From positions 682,001-746,000 of the forward strand of contig JAACJM010000001.1 in the NCBI GenBank assembly GCA_013368315.1: a stretch of 64,000 nt of DNA, read 5' to 3'. The position numbers and the translations under genes are program-made. Shown piece after piece: positions 25,659 through 34,631 of the stretch (within the stretch, counting starts at the first letter, position 1; the number at the start of each line of letters is the position of its first letter). Source of the stretch: Tetrapyrgos nigripes (lineage: Eukaryota; Basidiomycota; Agaricomycetes; Agaricales; Campanellaceae). The notes beneath the pieces are model-generated. The model saw nothing but the letters and a program-made list of their open reading frames with translations, had not been told where the DNA came from and made no database searches.

Positions 25659-25768
25659 TCCTCAAAGAAAACCAACCTCCTTTGTTCTCGTCCCCATCAG
25701 TTTTCTAGGATCATCCATCCTTGTCACTCTTTCGAGCCCACTCTCTTTTAACCCTTAGACATATAACT

Positions 25769-26543
25769 ATGCTTAAACGCTTGGTTACTTTTACTGCCGT
25801 CGTTCTCGCTGTGGTGCCGGCTCTTGCTTATACGGGTCAGAGCGGTAACAGCAACTGTAACGACAACGAATTCTGGTGCGTCTGTCGGTGAGACTGTCTT
25901 GACATTTTCTCATTTTTGGTCAGGTATTCCTCGAAGAACTGCTGTCTTCCCCACGGTGGCCCTCCTTCGCCCCCGCCCCCTCCTCCTCGAGGAAACGACT
26001 GCCCGCCCACGGGATATTACTGGGGCCAGAGTCAGGGATGCTGTGTACCTAATCACCCTCCCCCCGAAAACAGCCCTCCTCCGCAATGTCGTAACGGTTG
26101 GGAATGGCATCACTCTTTAGACACCTGCATTCCCTCTACGCCCACAACACCGAGTCCTCCACCTTCTCAGCCATCTGGTAGTTACGGTGGTCAGACAGGC
26201 CACGGCGCTGGTAACTGGAAGCGTCACCAAAAGGCCCGATCTGTGCCTCTCTGTCCTACTGGATTGGATGCATGCCCTATCTCTGGACTGACCACTGAAT
26301 ACGAATGTTTGGACACCTCTACCGAGCTCGAGTCGTGTGGTGGATGTGCATCTGTTGGTCAGGGCCAGGACTGCACTGCTATCAAGGGTGCTTGGAACGT
26401 CGGCTGTGATAAAGGCCGTTGCAAAGGTGCATATTCATCAATTGTTTGATATGTATCATGTCTGATTGATTTTCCTAGTGTACACCTGTTTCGCAGGATT
26501 CCTGCTCTCCGCAGATGGCACTTCTTGCGTCTCTGTGGCCTAA
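25769..26543 (+). CDS. priA: Secreted cysteine-rich priA-like protein
   Basis: A cleavable signal peptide ([20 protein letters not shown]) precedes a low-complexity region of PPSPPPPPP and CC-containing units ([26 protein letters not shown]). The C-terminal half matches the priA family found in mushroom fungi: [52 protein letters not shown] and, after an intron, [18 protein letters not shown]. The spacing of cysteines is regular and all are likely disulfide-bonded. Three exons, stop TAA at 26541. priA was described in Lentinula as developmentally expressed; biochemical function is unknown. The protein is expected in the wall or medium. Confidence 0.88.
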
Positions 26544-27086
26544 ACGACCACATGCTGCACACAAGAGACACGGTCTACGATTCGATCGCATTCCTTTCGG
26601 TTCTCTTTATGTTTTCGGATGCTCTTTGCCTTGATATGTTTGTTGGACTGGATTCTTGCTTCAGATGGTTGGGTCATGCGCGCTTCATGGACTTGATACT
26701 GGGACCATGGTCCCGTCAATGTATCGTAATATACTATTCTACTTATTCAGGTTAGGTACCTTTGGGTTTATGGACATTTTTGCTTGTCATTCTGATCAGT
26801 TTGATCAAAATATACGTGCGATTGTATCGTATGTACATACTTGCTCCCAGCAATATGCATACTTTTTTGCTCGTCCTTGCAGAGGGCCCAGGGGCTCCAA
26901 AGCCATCACGAGACTAGACGCTAGGTATAAGAAACGGCAGTTGATCGTGACACGTCTCTCTTCCATACCACCATCTTCTCTTTCTTTCTTGGTGTTATTG
27001 CCCTTTCCTTCCTTCTGCGTTTCCTTTCTTTGAGCGCAAGTCGTTCCGCCTTTCTGTTCTTGTTGTCCTCCAGTCTGCCAACCGCT
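26544..27086. other. Intergenic region, promoter of the next secreted-protein gene
   Basis: Downstream of the priA-like stop, then upstream sequence of the gene starting at 27087. It includes a perfect 14-bp palindrome (26701-26714) and a strongly pyrimidine-rich leader at about 26,960-27,080, typical of a transcribed fungal 5' end. No coding region supported. Confidence 0.5.
26701..26714. repeat. Perfect 14-bp palindrome
   Basis: GGGACCATGGTCCC reads the same on both strands. It lies about 370 bp upstream of the secreted-protein ATG and could be a dimeric factor site; the match could also be chance. Confidence 0.5.
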
Positions 27087-27927
27087 ATGCGCGCCTTCGT
27101 CGTTTTTCACGCCCTTGCCCTCTTTGCATCCACGGTCTTTTCACCCGCCTTTACCATTCCTTTCGCGGCTGCGACGCCTTTCCCGCTTCCGATGTCTATG
27201 ATGGCTTCCGAACTCACGCGTTCATCCAGCGTTGGAGATTTCTTCGCTGCTCGGTCCAAGATCTTCAAGCCATCAAACGCAAGCCATCCGTTGGCATCTC
27301 GAGTTTTCTCTCCGTTTTCTCCTTCCTACGAGCCCCGTGGCCTAGCTCCTGGCCTTCTCTCGTACACCCAGAACCTTCAGGATAGCTTCCAGAGCTTCAG
27401 TATGTGCCCGCCCTGTATTAATGTCACAGATATGTCATGCTTCTTTTCTTGTTTAGAACAGTGCCGGGAATCTCAAGACCAAGACAACTGTATGTCGGAT
27501 TTGAAATCGCTGCAACTCTATCTGCGAGGATTCTACGAATCTCTCACCGGCGAAGAACTCGACAGAGGACTGGCAAACTATGACCCAAACAATCCGTGCC
27601 AGATCGCTCTCCGGGACATCATCGACTTCATCAAGTGCTTCCTTTTGGACCTTGATATACGGGTGTTCGATTTGCCTCTTGTAGGGCCTTTACTTGGACC
27701 AAGTAAGCAGCTTGTCTTTTCGTTATCGAGCGCTGTGATGACACTGGCGCTGCACAGTTCTTTACGACATCAAGTGCATAATCGATGATGTGCTCGACCT
27801 GACGGAGAACTTAACCGACGCTACTCTAAATTCGTTAGCCATGGAATGTCAAGGTTACATGGATGAGAAGACTCGTTCATTCTGCGGTACAGATCGACTT
27901 CACCTTCTCGGATTGTGTGCAGCATGA
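27087..27927 (+). CDS. Secreted cysteine-containing protein of unknown family
   Basis: The N-terminus MRAFVVFHALALFASTVFSP is a good signal peptide. A proline/serine-rich segment follows (SVGDFFAARSKIFKPSN, FSPFSPSYEPRGLAPG). After one intron, the C-terminal domain is helical and bears cysteines: KQCRESQDQDNCMSDLKSLQ, LRGFYESLTGEELDRGLANY, NPCQIALRDIIDFIKCFLLD, and after a second intron ILYDIKCIIDDVLDL, MECQGYMDEK, RSFCGTDRLHLLGLCAA. About 250 residues with eight cysteines after the signal. I do not recognise a domain. No membrane anchor or GPI tail. It follows the priA-like gene in the same direction. It could be a wall, surface or effector-type protein; nothing more can be said. Confidence 0.72.
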
Positions 27928-28489
27928 GGCGAACCACTGTAACATGTAGATTTGTACAAGTAACTATTTGATTTGTATCCTCAATTGCAATTGCAGGCAC
28001 CGTCCGCTGTTGCAACATGTTCGCGATTTATTCTTGTCATTTTGAACTGGCAATCCTATGAGAAGTCCGAAGTAGAGATTATTTGAGCAGAGTTGGACAA
28101 AAGAAGTAGTAATGTTACAGCTATTTCACTAAATATGCGGCAAGTCCAAAATTTTTTTTTCTCGATCACCTCAATGCCTTTCGGTTTTCAGAGGACCGGC
28201 CGGATACATATAAAGCCCCTGAGCAGTGTTGGGCTACTCCGATCGCTGCCCTAAACGATGTGGAGCCAACCAACTCTGGTGGAGCTCACTGCGTCGGGTG
28301 GTCCGACTCAATGGTCGGGGCTGGATCGGGCTCTAGCAAGGCTCTTGACGTTGTCTGCGTCATCCTAAGATTTTTGAATGCGCCGTCGAAGCCGCTACAG
28401 CCGATCGAGGCCCAGTTGATCGGCCTCAGAAGAAAAAAAACGCTCATTCCGTACTTTTAGTGAAATAGCTGTAAGCTATGGTACAGATA
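27928..28489. other. Intergenic region largely filled by a MITE-like element
   Basis: Between the stop codons of the secreted protein (plus) and the Tic20-like protein (minus). Most of it, 28118-28471, is bounded by terminal inverted repeats and described separately. The right end of the element is only 18 bp from the stop codon at 28490. Confidence 0.6.
28118..28471. mobile_element. Putative MITE with TA target duplication
   Basis: The ends are perfect inverted copies: CAGCTATTTCACTAAA at 28118-28133 and its reverse complement at 28456-28471. Each end is flanked by TA, as for Tc1/mariner-type insertions. Similarity continues inward in degenerate form through a poly-T run and a CGATCA motif at each end, so the full inverted repeat may be 40-50 bp. 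The 354-bp interior has no credible coding sequence, so the element is non-autonomous. Flanking DNA outside the TA pair shows no further symmetry. The family is not named. Confidence 0.7.
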
Positions 28490-29251
28490 CTATTCCTCAG
28501 CTACCCACTGAGAAGCGAGAATTCCTATGACGGGAAGCTCAAAGCGAATGAGACCATTGGACGCATCCAAGTAGGTTCGTACTCTGATGAATAGTCAGGG
28601 CGCATAAACGAGGAAGATGGAGACACGAACGCCATGTAGACTTGACAGCACCATATCAGAACGGTAAAGACCGTTCGCATCCACTGCGGAAACTGGAGAA
28701 GGGAGAGAAGCACTCGAGTGACCACTAACGGCCCCGTCAACATGGCAGCTTGGTACCCTGGTATATCTCAGATTTATACGAGCATAGTTTCAAGCAAGAC
28801 AGAACTTACCATGAAACCGAACAAAGTCATTGTGTGTCTCGAGAATGAGAACGAGCAGTGCTATAATTTCTGAGATGACTTGCACAATTCAATAAACTAG
28901 GGTCTTACCAGATATTGGACCTAAAAGATACGCAAATGCCGCCAGAAAATCCATTCTTAAACCAAAACGAGTCGTCCACTGGTTTTGATCTTCATTTTCC
29001 TCGGCAGGCTGATCTCCTGCAACCGAGTTCTCAAAGGTTGGTATTGCTCCAGATTGATATGAAACCTCGCCCGACTGAGATCGGTAATTCGGAAACCATG
29101 GTCTATGGTTAGATGTTGAGGCTCTTGTGCTAGTTGCATACTCGGGATCATCAGGTGGTGGGGTCTTTAGGAACACGTCAGGAATACTCAGTTCGGATAA
29201 TCCAGCTCTGAGACTCACATACGCAGCAAAAGAGGCAAATTGCGAAGACAT
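28490..29251 (-). CDS. Tic20-like / DUF4870-like small membrane protein
   Basis: The first exon encodes a soluble N-terminus (MSSQFASFAAYVSLRAGLSE) and a serine-rich linker, then TTRFGLRMDFLAAFAYLLGP. Further short exons give ALLVLILETHNDFVRFHGYQ, AAMLTGPLVVTRVLLSLLQF, VFTVLIWCCQVYMAFV and a last exon ending LPVIGILASQWVAEE, TAG at 28490. The pattern of A-Y-L-L-G-P, E-x-x-N-x-F-V-R-F-H-G/A-Y-Q and three to four membrane helices is that of the Tic20/DUF4870 fold shared by bacteria, plastids and some fungi. About 200 residues. Location and role in fungi are not known to me. The ATG at 29251 opens the longest clean frame. Confidence 0.72.
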
Positions 29252-29573
29252 GATGGATAATTTAGTGAGACTATAGACAACTAGGCTAGCATGGAGTAAA
29301 ATTCAGCAGTGAAAGGCTGAATACTAAGGGTCGAACAGCTAGGATTTCTGTGGAGGAGGATGGTGGCAGTTGAGCTGAAGGAGGATCACGTGTAATCCGG
29401 ACATTGCCGATGAGCTGTATAGTTTCATTACCAAATTTACACACGATTTCGTCCCAACAAACTTTCCCGCCCAGTTATCGGCACCGGTATCGACGTCCTC
29501 AAGAACCAAGTGAGTCCGTTTGCTGCTACCTCTTGTAGACCTTGGCTGACGTTTTCCACAAGCTCTCAAAAAT
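29252..29573. promoter_or_regulatory. Divergent promoter region, Tic20-like / RPS24
   Basis: A 322-bp spacer between start codons on opposite strands. No TATA box is clear. The right end (CAAACTTTCCCGCCCAG and TTTTCCACAAGCTCTC) resembles the pyrimidine-containing start region of ribosomal protein genes. Confidence 0.4.
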
Positions 29574-30159
29574 ATGGTGTGTTGATAAACGTCTCGTGCT
29601 CGGATCTGAAGTCCTGAAAAGTTCTACTTTCCCTCTAGGCTGACGCTTCATCACCCGTTACTCTCCGCACAAGGAAATTCATCACCAACCGTCTCCTTGC
29701 CCGTCGCCAATTCGTTCTTGATGTTCTTCATCCGGGACGCTCTAACGTCTCGAAGGAGGAGTTGGCCGAAAAGCTCGCTACGATGTACAAGACTGACAAG
29801 GGAAGGGTAGTGCCTTTTGGATTCCGGACTGCTTTTGGTGGAGGACGAAGCACTGGATTTGCTTTGATTTACGATGATGAGGCATCACAGAAGAAGTTTG
29901 AGCCCAAGTACCGTCTCGTGAGGGTACGTTGCGCTGCTGTACTACCCATCGAATTGCTTCCTCATCATCTTGTATCTGCAGAAGGGACTTGCACCCAAGG
30001 TCGAGAAAGCTTCCCGTAAACTGAGAAAGGAGCGTAAAAACCGTGCGAAGAAGGTACTGTCGCTGAGTATTCTTCTGTGGGTTGTTGCTTACTAGAGCTC
30101 TTCAGCTCCGTGGAACCAAAAAAGTCAAGGCTGCCGAGCCCCCCAAGAAGGGCAAGTAA
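29574..30159 (+). CDS. RPS24: 40S ribosomal protein S24 (eS24)
   Basis: Small-subunit ribosomal protein. The first coding exon is the ATG alone (29574-29576), followed by a 62-nt intron. Exon 2 (29639-29923) carries [57 protein letters not shown] and [20 protein letters not shown]. Exon 3 (29982-30053) is [20 protein letters not shown].. and exon 4 (30106-30159) is [17 protein letters not shown]. Coding sum is 414 nt, 137 residues, the usual length. Very strong match to the family. High expression expected. Confidence 0.97.
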
Positions 30160-30346
30160 ACGTTGTACATCTTGTTCTTTTTTTATTTTGGATGGCATGG
30201 GTTCTCTATTCTACCTCCTCGATGTATGCCTCTATATGCAACATGCCCATGTATGATTCACCCCATCGAATTGACATGACCTAGAAAACACAATGCTTGT
30301 AGCCGACTACTCATACGCTTTGCATATGCGTATGATACTGAAAAAT

Positions 30347-31469
30347 CTACTCAAGAGCCTCTCGGACCAACTGCAAAAACCGCTCTTTCTCCGCATCTCC
30401 ATTCAAAAACCCGGACGGCGAAGAGAGTTTCCAAAGGCGATAAACACCACGAATGCTTTCCTTCACCGCAAAGTCGGGAGGTTTCCCGGTGCCGTTGAGA
30501 GTACCGTTGAGATGCTTTTCAAGGACCGCTTCGCGATCCTCCTGAGGAGAGAGAGCCGAGAGACGGTCACTCAGCTCTCTGGGAGATGGCGGACTGTGAG
30601 GATTGTACTGGTTAGGTGGCTTGATGACGAGAGAGGAAGAAGGTATTTCTAGCACGTCCTCTGTATGCTCTCTAGCTGAACTTTGCCAGTGGTTAGCATA
30701 ATCATCGGAAGTGTGTCGTGACATGTGTGCATCCCATTGCTCCCCATGATGGTCATCTGCAGGTAAAGCTTTTCGTTTGCTATTAATGACAGGCGATGGA
30801 ATGGTCGAGTCGGCTGTTCCTGTACAAAGATTATTGAACCAGGGAGAAACGGGGTAATTGATGACTTTTACCTTGAACATTGGCATACTGAGCCCAGTAA
30901 GCATCTTCTCCTTGAGAATCAGTTTTAGATGCCCGTCGGCCAGCGTCGAATTTATCGCCGCCATCATCCTGGCCATACGAGTCCCAATACGCGTCTTCCT
31001 CGGTGTCGACATCTTCACGAGAGTCACTTCCGTTGGTCAGAGGCAGGTTCTTCTGAGCAGTCGAGGGCGAATCGTATGAAGGAGAAGGAATCGGCATGAG
31101 AGCAAGGTTATGATATTTCCAAGCTTCATCACGACTGTCCCAGTGAAATACGAGGCGGAGGCCCGACGAACCTAGTTCGGCGTGGGCGTAAAGAGACTCG
31201 TGATCTGCGGCATAGCGGATGTGAAAATCAGAAGGATCCCTGGTAGTCAGACTATAGGTCTCCAAGGTCTCGAAGGCTCGACGCTGGTCTGATGAGGGCC
31301 ATGAGATGTATGAAACGGGATCGTCTGCATGATGGATATCGAGGAAGTGATGTCGCTGAAGCAGAGGCTCGGACAACAAATGTGGAGGAATTCCCTGAGT
31401 GATCTGAGATGGTGGAAGGATGTATTCCAGGATAATGGAGATGCAAACCTCGGTGAGAGGGGAAGCCAT
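30347..31469 (-). CDS. Hypothetical acidic protein, unknown family
   Basis: Two or three exons. The N-terminal half is folded-looking: MASPLTEVCISIILEYILPP, ISWPSSDQRRAFETLETYSL, FHIRYAADHESLYAHAELGS, LRLVFHWDSRDEAWKYHNLA. The middle is acidic with two EDAYWDSYGQDD/EDAYWAQYANVQ units. After an intron near 30,850 the C-terminal part reads SVKESIRGVYRLWK-like sequence and ends EKERFLQLVREALE, TAG at 30347. About 360 residues, no membrane segment or signal. The pair of D/E-D-A-Y-W repeats is distinctive. I recall unnamed basidiomycete proteins of this type; no function is proposed. Its start diverges from the gene at 31,590. Confidence 0.7.
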
Positions 31470-31586
31470 AGGGCAAATTGCGGATCTCCATGTCCGTTCT
31501 TTAAAACCTTTGCAAAATCACGTGTCCGTAGTCTTCTCAAGTGCCTCACATCCCGTCGTTGCTACGAATACATCGACGACAACATC

Positions 31587-32096
31587 ATGCTCAAGGCCTC
31601 CACTTGGTTCATTCCTTTTCCTCTTTCCTCTCATTGTCTGTGCCCAGGTACTACCAATTTATCTCTTCTTACTACGACTTCTATTGACCTTTTCCAGTCA
31701 TCGACAACACAGCAACAGTCGACAGAGTCACAATCAGGACAGAGCTCAAGCTCCACTCAGTTCTCTGTTTCAGTGGGCACAAATTCGAATGGTCAATCAT
31801 TCACTACCTCAGTACCTGTTACCTCCGCACCAAATTCAGGAAACAACTCCTCTAGTAACTCCACCGACTCTGGCAACAGTACGGCGTCTGCTACAACCAC
31901 CAGCAATCTCCCCATATTTTCCGGAACTGTCAATGGCGGTGGATTGTCCGGTGGAGTTGCACCATCACCGGGGGCTCAAGGAGGTGCAGGAGGGCCCGAC
32001 GATGGCTATATCGCAGCCGCATCTTCGCTAGCAAGGAATACATTTGTCGTCGGTATGGTTGGGGCGCTAATTGGTGGTGGATTGGCGGTCCTATAG
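31587..32096 (+). CDS. Ser/Thr-rich GPI-type surface protein (start uncertain)
   Basis: The body is serine/threonine/glutamine/asparagine-rich (STESQSGQSSSSTQFSVSVG, NSGNNSSSNSTDSGNSTASA) and then glycine-rich. It ends with a hydrophobic tail NTFVVGMVGALIGGGLAVL and TAG at 32094, a GPI-attachment pattern. The best exon 1 frame reads PPLGSFLFLFPLIVCAQ and joins SSTTQQQ through a 50-nt intron (GTACTA..TTCCAG), a good signal peptide cut after VCA. That frame lacks an in-frame ATG close by, so an upstream exon may exist. The ATG at 31587 lies in another frame that is open through the same DNA but makes a poorer signal. Likely cell-wall-linked and O-glycosylated. Function unknown. Confidence 0.6.
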   Translation: MLKASTWFIPFPLSSHCLCPGTTNLSLLTTTSIDLFQSSTTQQQSTESQSGQSSSSTQFSVSVGTNSNGQSFTTSVPVTSAPNSGNNSSSNSTDSGNSTASATTTSNLPIFSGTVNGGGLSGGVAPSPGAQGGAGGPDDGYIAAASSLARNTFVVGMVGALIGGGLAVL

Positions 32097-32370
32097 ATGA
32101 CTGCTGGCATGATTATCATGGTTTACTACTAGGATGGACACTGTCGGACTTCGTTTCGTGCTTGGACTTTACGCATGGTGTACATTTGATTGAACATTTG
32201 TTGTCGCATACTACAGTAGACCCTCCTTCGTTAATACCACCACTAAGATCTTGCTTCATTGACCCATGAAGCTGTGTGTCAGCTTTTCTGCATCCTCATC
32301 AGTCACTTTTTCCAAGCTCTGTCAATCACGCTACGCCTTTAAATTTGGCAAACTTAACCCACCACGTCTA

Positions 32371-33728
32371 ATGTCAACCAACGTTCCTCCTACTAAAAAG
32401 CAGAAGATGGAAAAGGTCAGATAATTAACTTTACTGTTCATCACCGTCATGGCAACAGGCATAGGTGATTGGAACCCACAACGGAACATTCCACGCAGAC
32501 GAAGCTTTGGCTGTCTTTTTACTCAGACAGACTACGGCCTACCGTGACGCTAGTGAGCATCTTTGCAGCTCTCGATCAACCAAATCTGATTTTTTTTTTT
32601 TTTCGTTAGGTTTGAAGCGTACTCGGGACCCGGCTACCCTCGACACATGCGACATAGTGGTCGACGTTGGGGCAGTGTACGATGAATCCAAGCAGAGATT
32701 TGACCACCATCAGCGAGGGTTCACAGAGATATTCGGGCATGGCTTTGAAACGAAACTCAGCTCCGCTGGGCTTGTATACAAGTGAGTAGGCATTGCATTT
32801 GTAGAGATTTCTCTCAAGCTTCTTCAGACACTTTGGCAAGGAAGTCATTTCAAATCGCACACAACTTCCCGGTGATCATTCGAGCATACAAACCCTTTGG
32901 CTGAAACTATACAAAGTACTTGTCCATTCCCCAAAACAAGTGTTATTTTCTGATACGTCCTCAGGAGTTTATCGAGGCAATCGATGCAATTGACAATGGG
33001 ATATCACAATACCCCACTGACACGAAACCCAGATATCGAAGCCGTACCGACCTCTCCAGTCGGGTGGGTGCCTTGAATCCTCCGTGGAATCAGCCGTTAG
33101 ACACTGAAGGAATGGATGTATGTTCCGGTCTCTGTCCCACTTTGTATGCTCTCATGTTCTATCCAGAATCAGTTTTTTAAAGCTTCAGAGCTCACGGGCA
33201 CTGAGTTCTTGGGCCGACTGGATTATTACGCCAACGCATGGCTGCCAGCGAGGGATTTGCTAGTATCTGCTCTCCAATCCAGCAAAGAAAAGGTCGACCC
33301 AAACGGCAAAGTCATTCTTTTAGACAATTTCTTGCCTTGGAAAGTGTGTAGATGTGCTTTCCATTCTTATTTCCATCTGATCAGCGCACAGGAACATCTT
33401 TTTGACCTTGAATCAGAATCTGTGGTACCACCCAGCGCGATCTATATTGTATACCCGGACGAAAACGGTAATTGGCGTGTGCAAGCTGTCCCGGTGTCCC
33501 CAGAATCCTTTGACAGTCGAAAGGCACTGCCTGAAGCCTGGAGGGGCCTAAGAGATGACATATTGAGTGAAGCTAGTGGGGTTCCAGGCGGTGTGTTTGT
33601 GCATGCCAGTGGTTTTATTGGAGGTATGTCATCCTTCAACTTTTACCCCCGTCGAGGCTCAAAGCAGCACAGGTAATAAGACGAAAGAGGGTGCTCTACA
33701 GTTAGCCAAGCTTGCACTTGACATGTAA
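32371..33728 (+). CDS. MYG1: MYG1-type metal-dependent nuclease (UPF0160)
   Basis: DHH-like phosphoesterase family; the animal enzyme is a 3'-5' RNA exonuclease in nucleus and mitochondria. Exons give MSTNVPPTKKQKMEK, VIGTHNGTFHADEALAVFLL (metal-binding HNGxFHxDE), TCDIVVDVGAVYDESKQRFD with DHHQRGF (the DHH motif), then LSSAGLVYKHFGKEVI, IEAIDAIDNGISQYP, TEFLGRLDYYANAWLPARDL, DPNGKVILLDNFLPWK, IYIVYPDENGNWRVQAVPVS, VFVHASGFIGG and, after the last intron, NKTKEGALQLAKLALDM. All hallmarks are intact. TAA at 33726. The start at 32371 adds a basic N-terminus (KKQK) that could aid nuclear entry. About seven introns. Confidence 0.94.
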
Positions 33729-33908
33729 TACGGTACAAATCCAAGCTTTTGCGGTTGCAGGTGACCGGCATAAGTGAAGCACGATGAAAACGCGTGTAAA
33801 TCAGCCCTAAGACACTCATTAACGTTCCTCTCTGCTTGCACCCATCCGATGTTACCTATATATTATAAACCTACTCGTAGAAGACTTCTCACTCGCAAGC
33901 GGCGACGA

Positions 33909-34556
33909 ATGTCCTCCATCCGAGCGCGCTACCATCCTTTCCTTTTTGCAATGATGGCATTGTCCTCAGTGGCTGAGTTGGGGCTGGCATCTTTCCTAGT
34001 CACTGTTGGGAACGAGGAGGGAATCTGGCCTAGCGCCAAATATCATGCATTGTACGAAGGGACAGACCCGCTCAAACTTGACGTACTCTGATTTTACTCC
34101 ATAGACTCGTCATGTTCGTTTTCAGCGCGGCATGGACACTGCTGTTCTCTACAGTGTACCTATTATATATGATTGACGGGACACCCCATCTTCTGGCCGA
34201 TGTTGCCAGCTCTGTTATCTGGTTGCTGTTAACCAGTGCACTTTGGGCACGTACACAATTAGGACGTCTCTCTTCTTGAAGCACTAACCCATAATCTAGG
34301 CAACGTTGTCAGGATTAATGCATACCACCAGGTCAGGTGGCGATTGTGCAGATATGCCCGCTTTATCTCGGTGAGTGTCGAAATAGTCACCGATAGGTAT
34401 CCTATAACGAAAGTACTTTTCAGATGCAGACAATCTTTGACAGTGGAGGCGTTGGGCTGGACAGAACTTGGGCTTTGCGGTCTTAATTTTTTGTTAACTT
34501 GTCTCTGGATATTCGTAAGCAGGTCAAAGATTGATGATTCCCGAAGGGTGGTATGA
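33909..34556 (+). CDS. MARVEL-like four-helix membrane protein
   Basis: Encodes MSSIRARYHPFLFAMMALSS and VAELGLASFLVTVG, then after an intron LVMFVFSAAWTLLFSTVYLL, LLADVASSVIWLLLTSALW, after another ATLSGLMHTTRSGGDCADMP and the last exon RCRQSLTVEALGWTELGLCG ending SKIDDSRRVV, TGA 34554. Four membrane helices and the C-R-x-S-x-x-V-E-A-L-G-W-T-E segment are typical of a large family of basidiomycete MARVEL-type proteins, usually in the plasma membrane or trafficking compartments. About 160 residues. Exact role unknown. Confidence 0.75.
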
Positions 34557-34631
34557 TCGTAGCATAGCCACATATGTACATCTAATTTAAAAGGAGACAT
34601 TTCGGCTTACTTCCAGCCATCTACGTTCGCC

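Larger units (their letters stand above)
25311..25768. other. Intergenic region with PP2A 3' end and priA-like promoter
   Basis: The left part is the 3' region of the PP2A gene, with an AATAAAAGA-like signal near 25,425. The right part is the promoter of the secreted cysteine-rich gene, with a TATA box at 25650 and a pyrimidine-rich leader (25,680-25,750). A perfect tandem 10-mer lies at 25505-25524. Confidence 0.55.

Noticed and set aside
28260..28460. Open frame of 66 codons within the MITE-like element
   Set aside because: No transposase motif and no similarity visible; too short to be a functional transposase. The element is better explained as non-autonomous.
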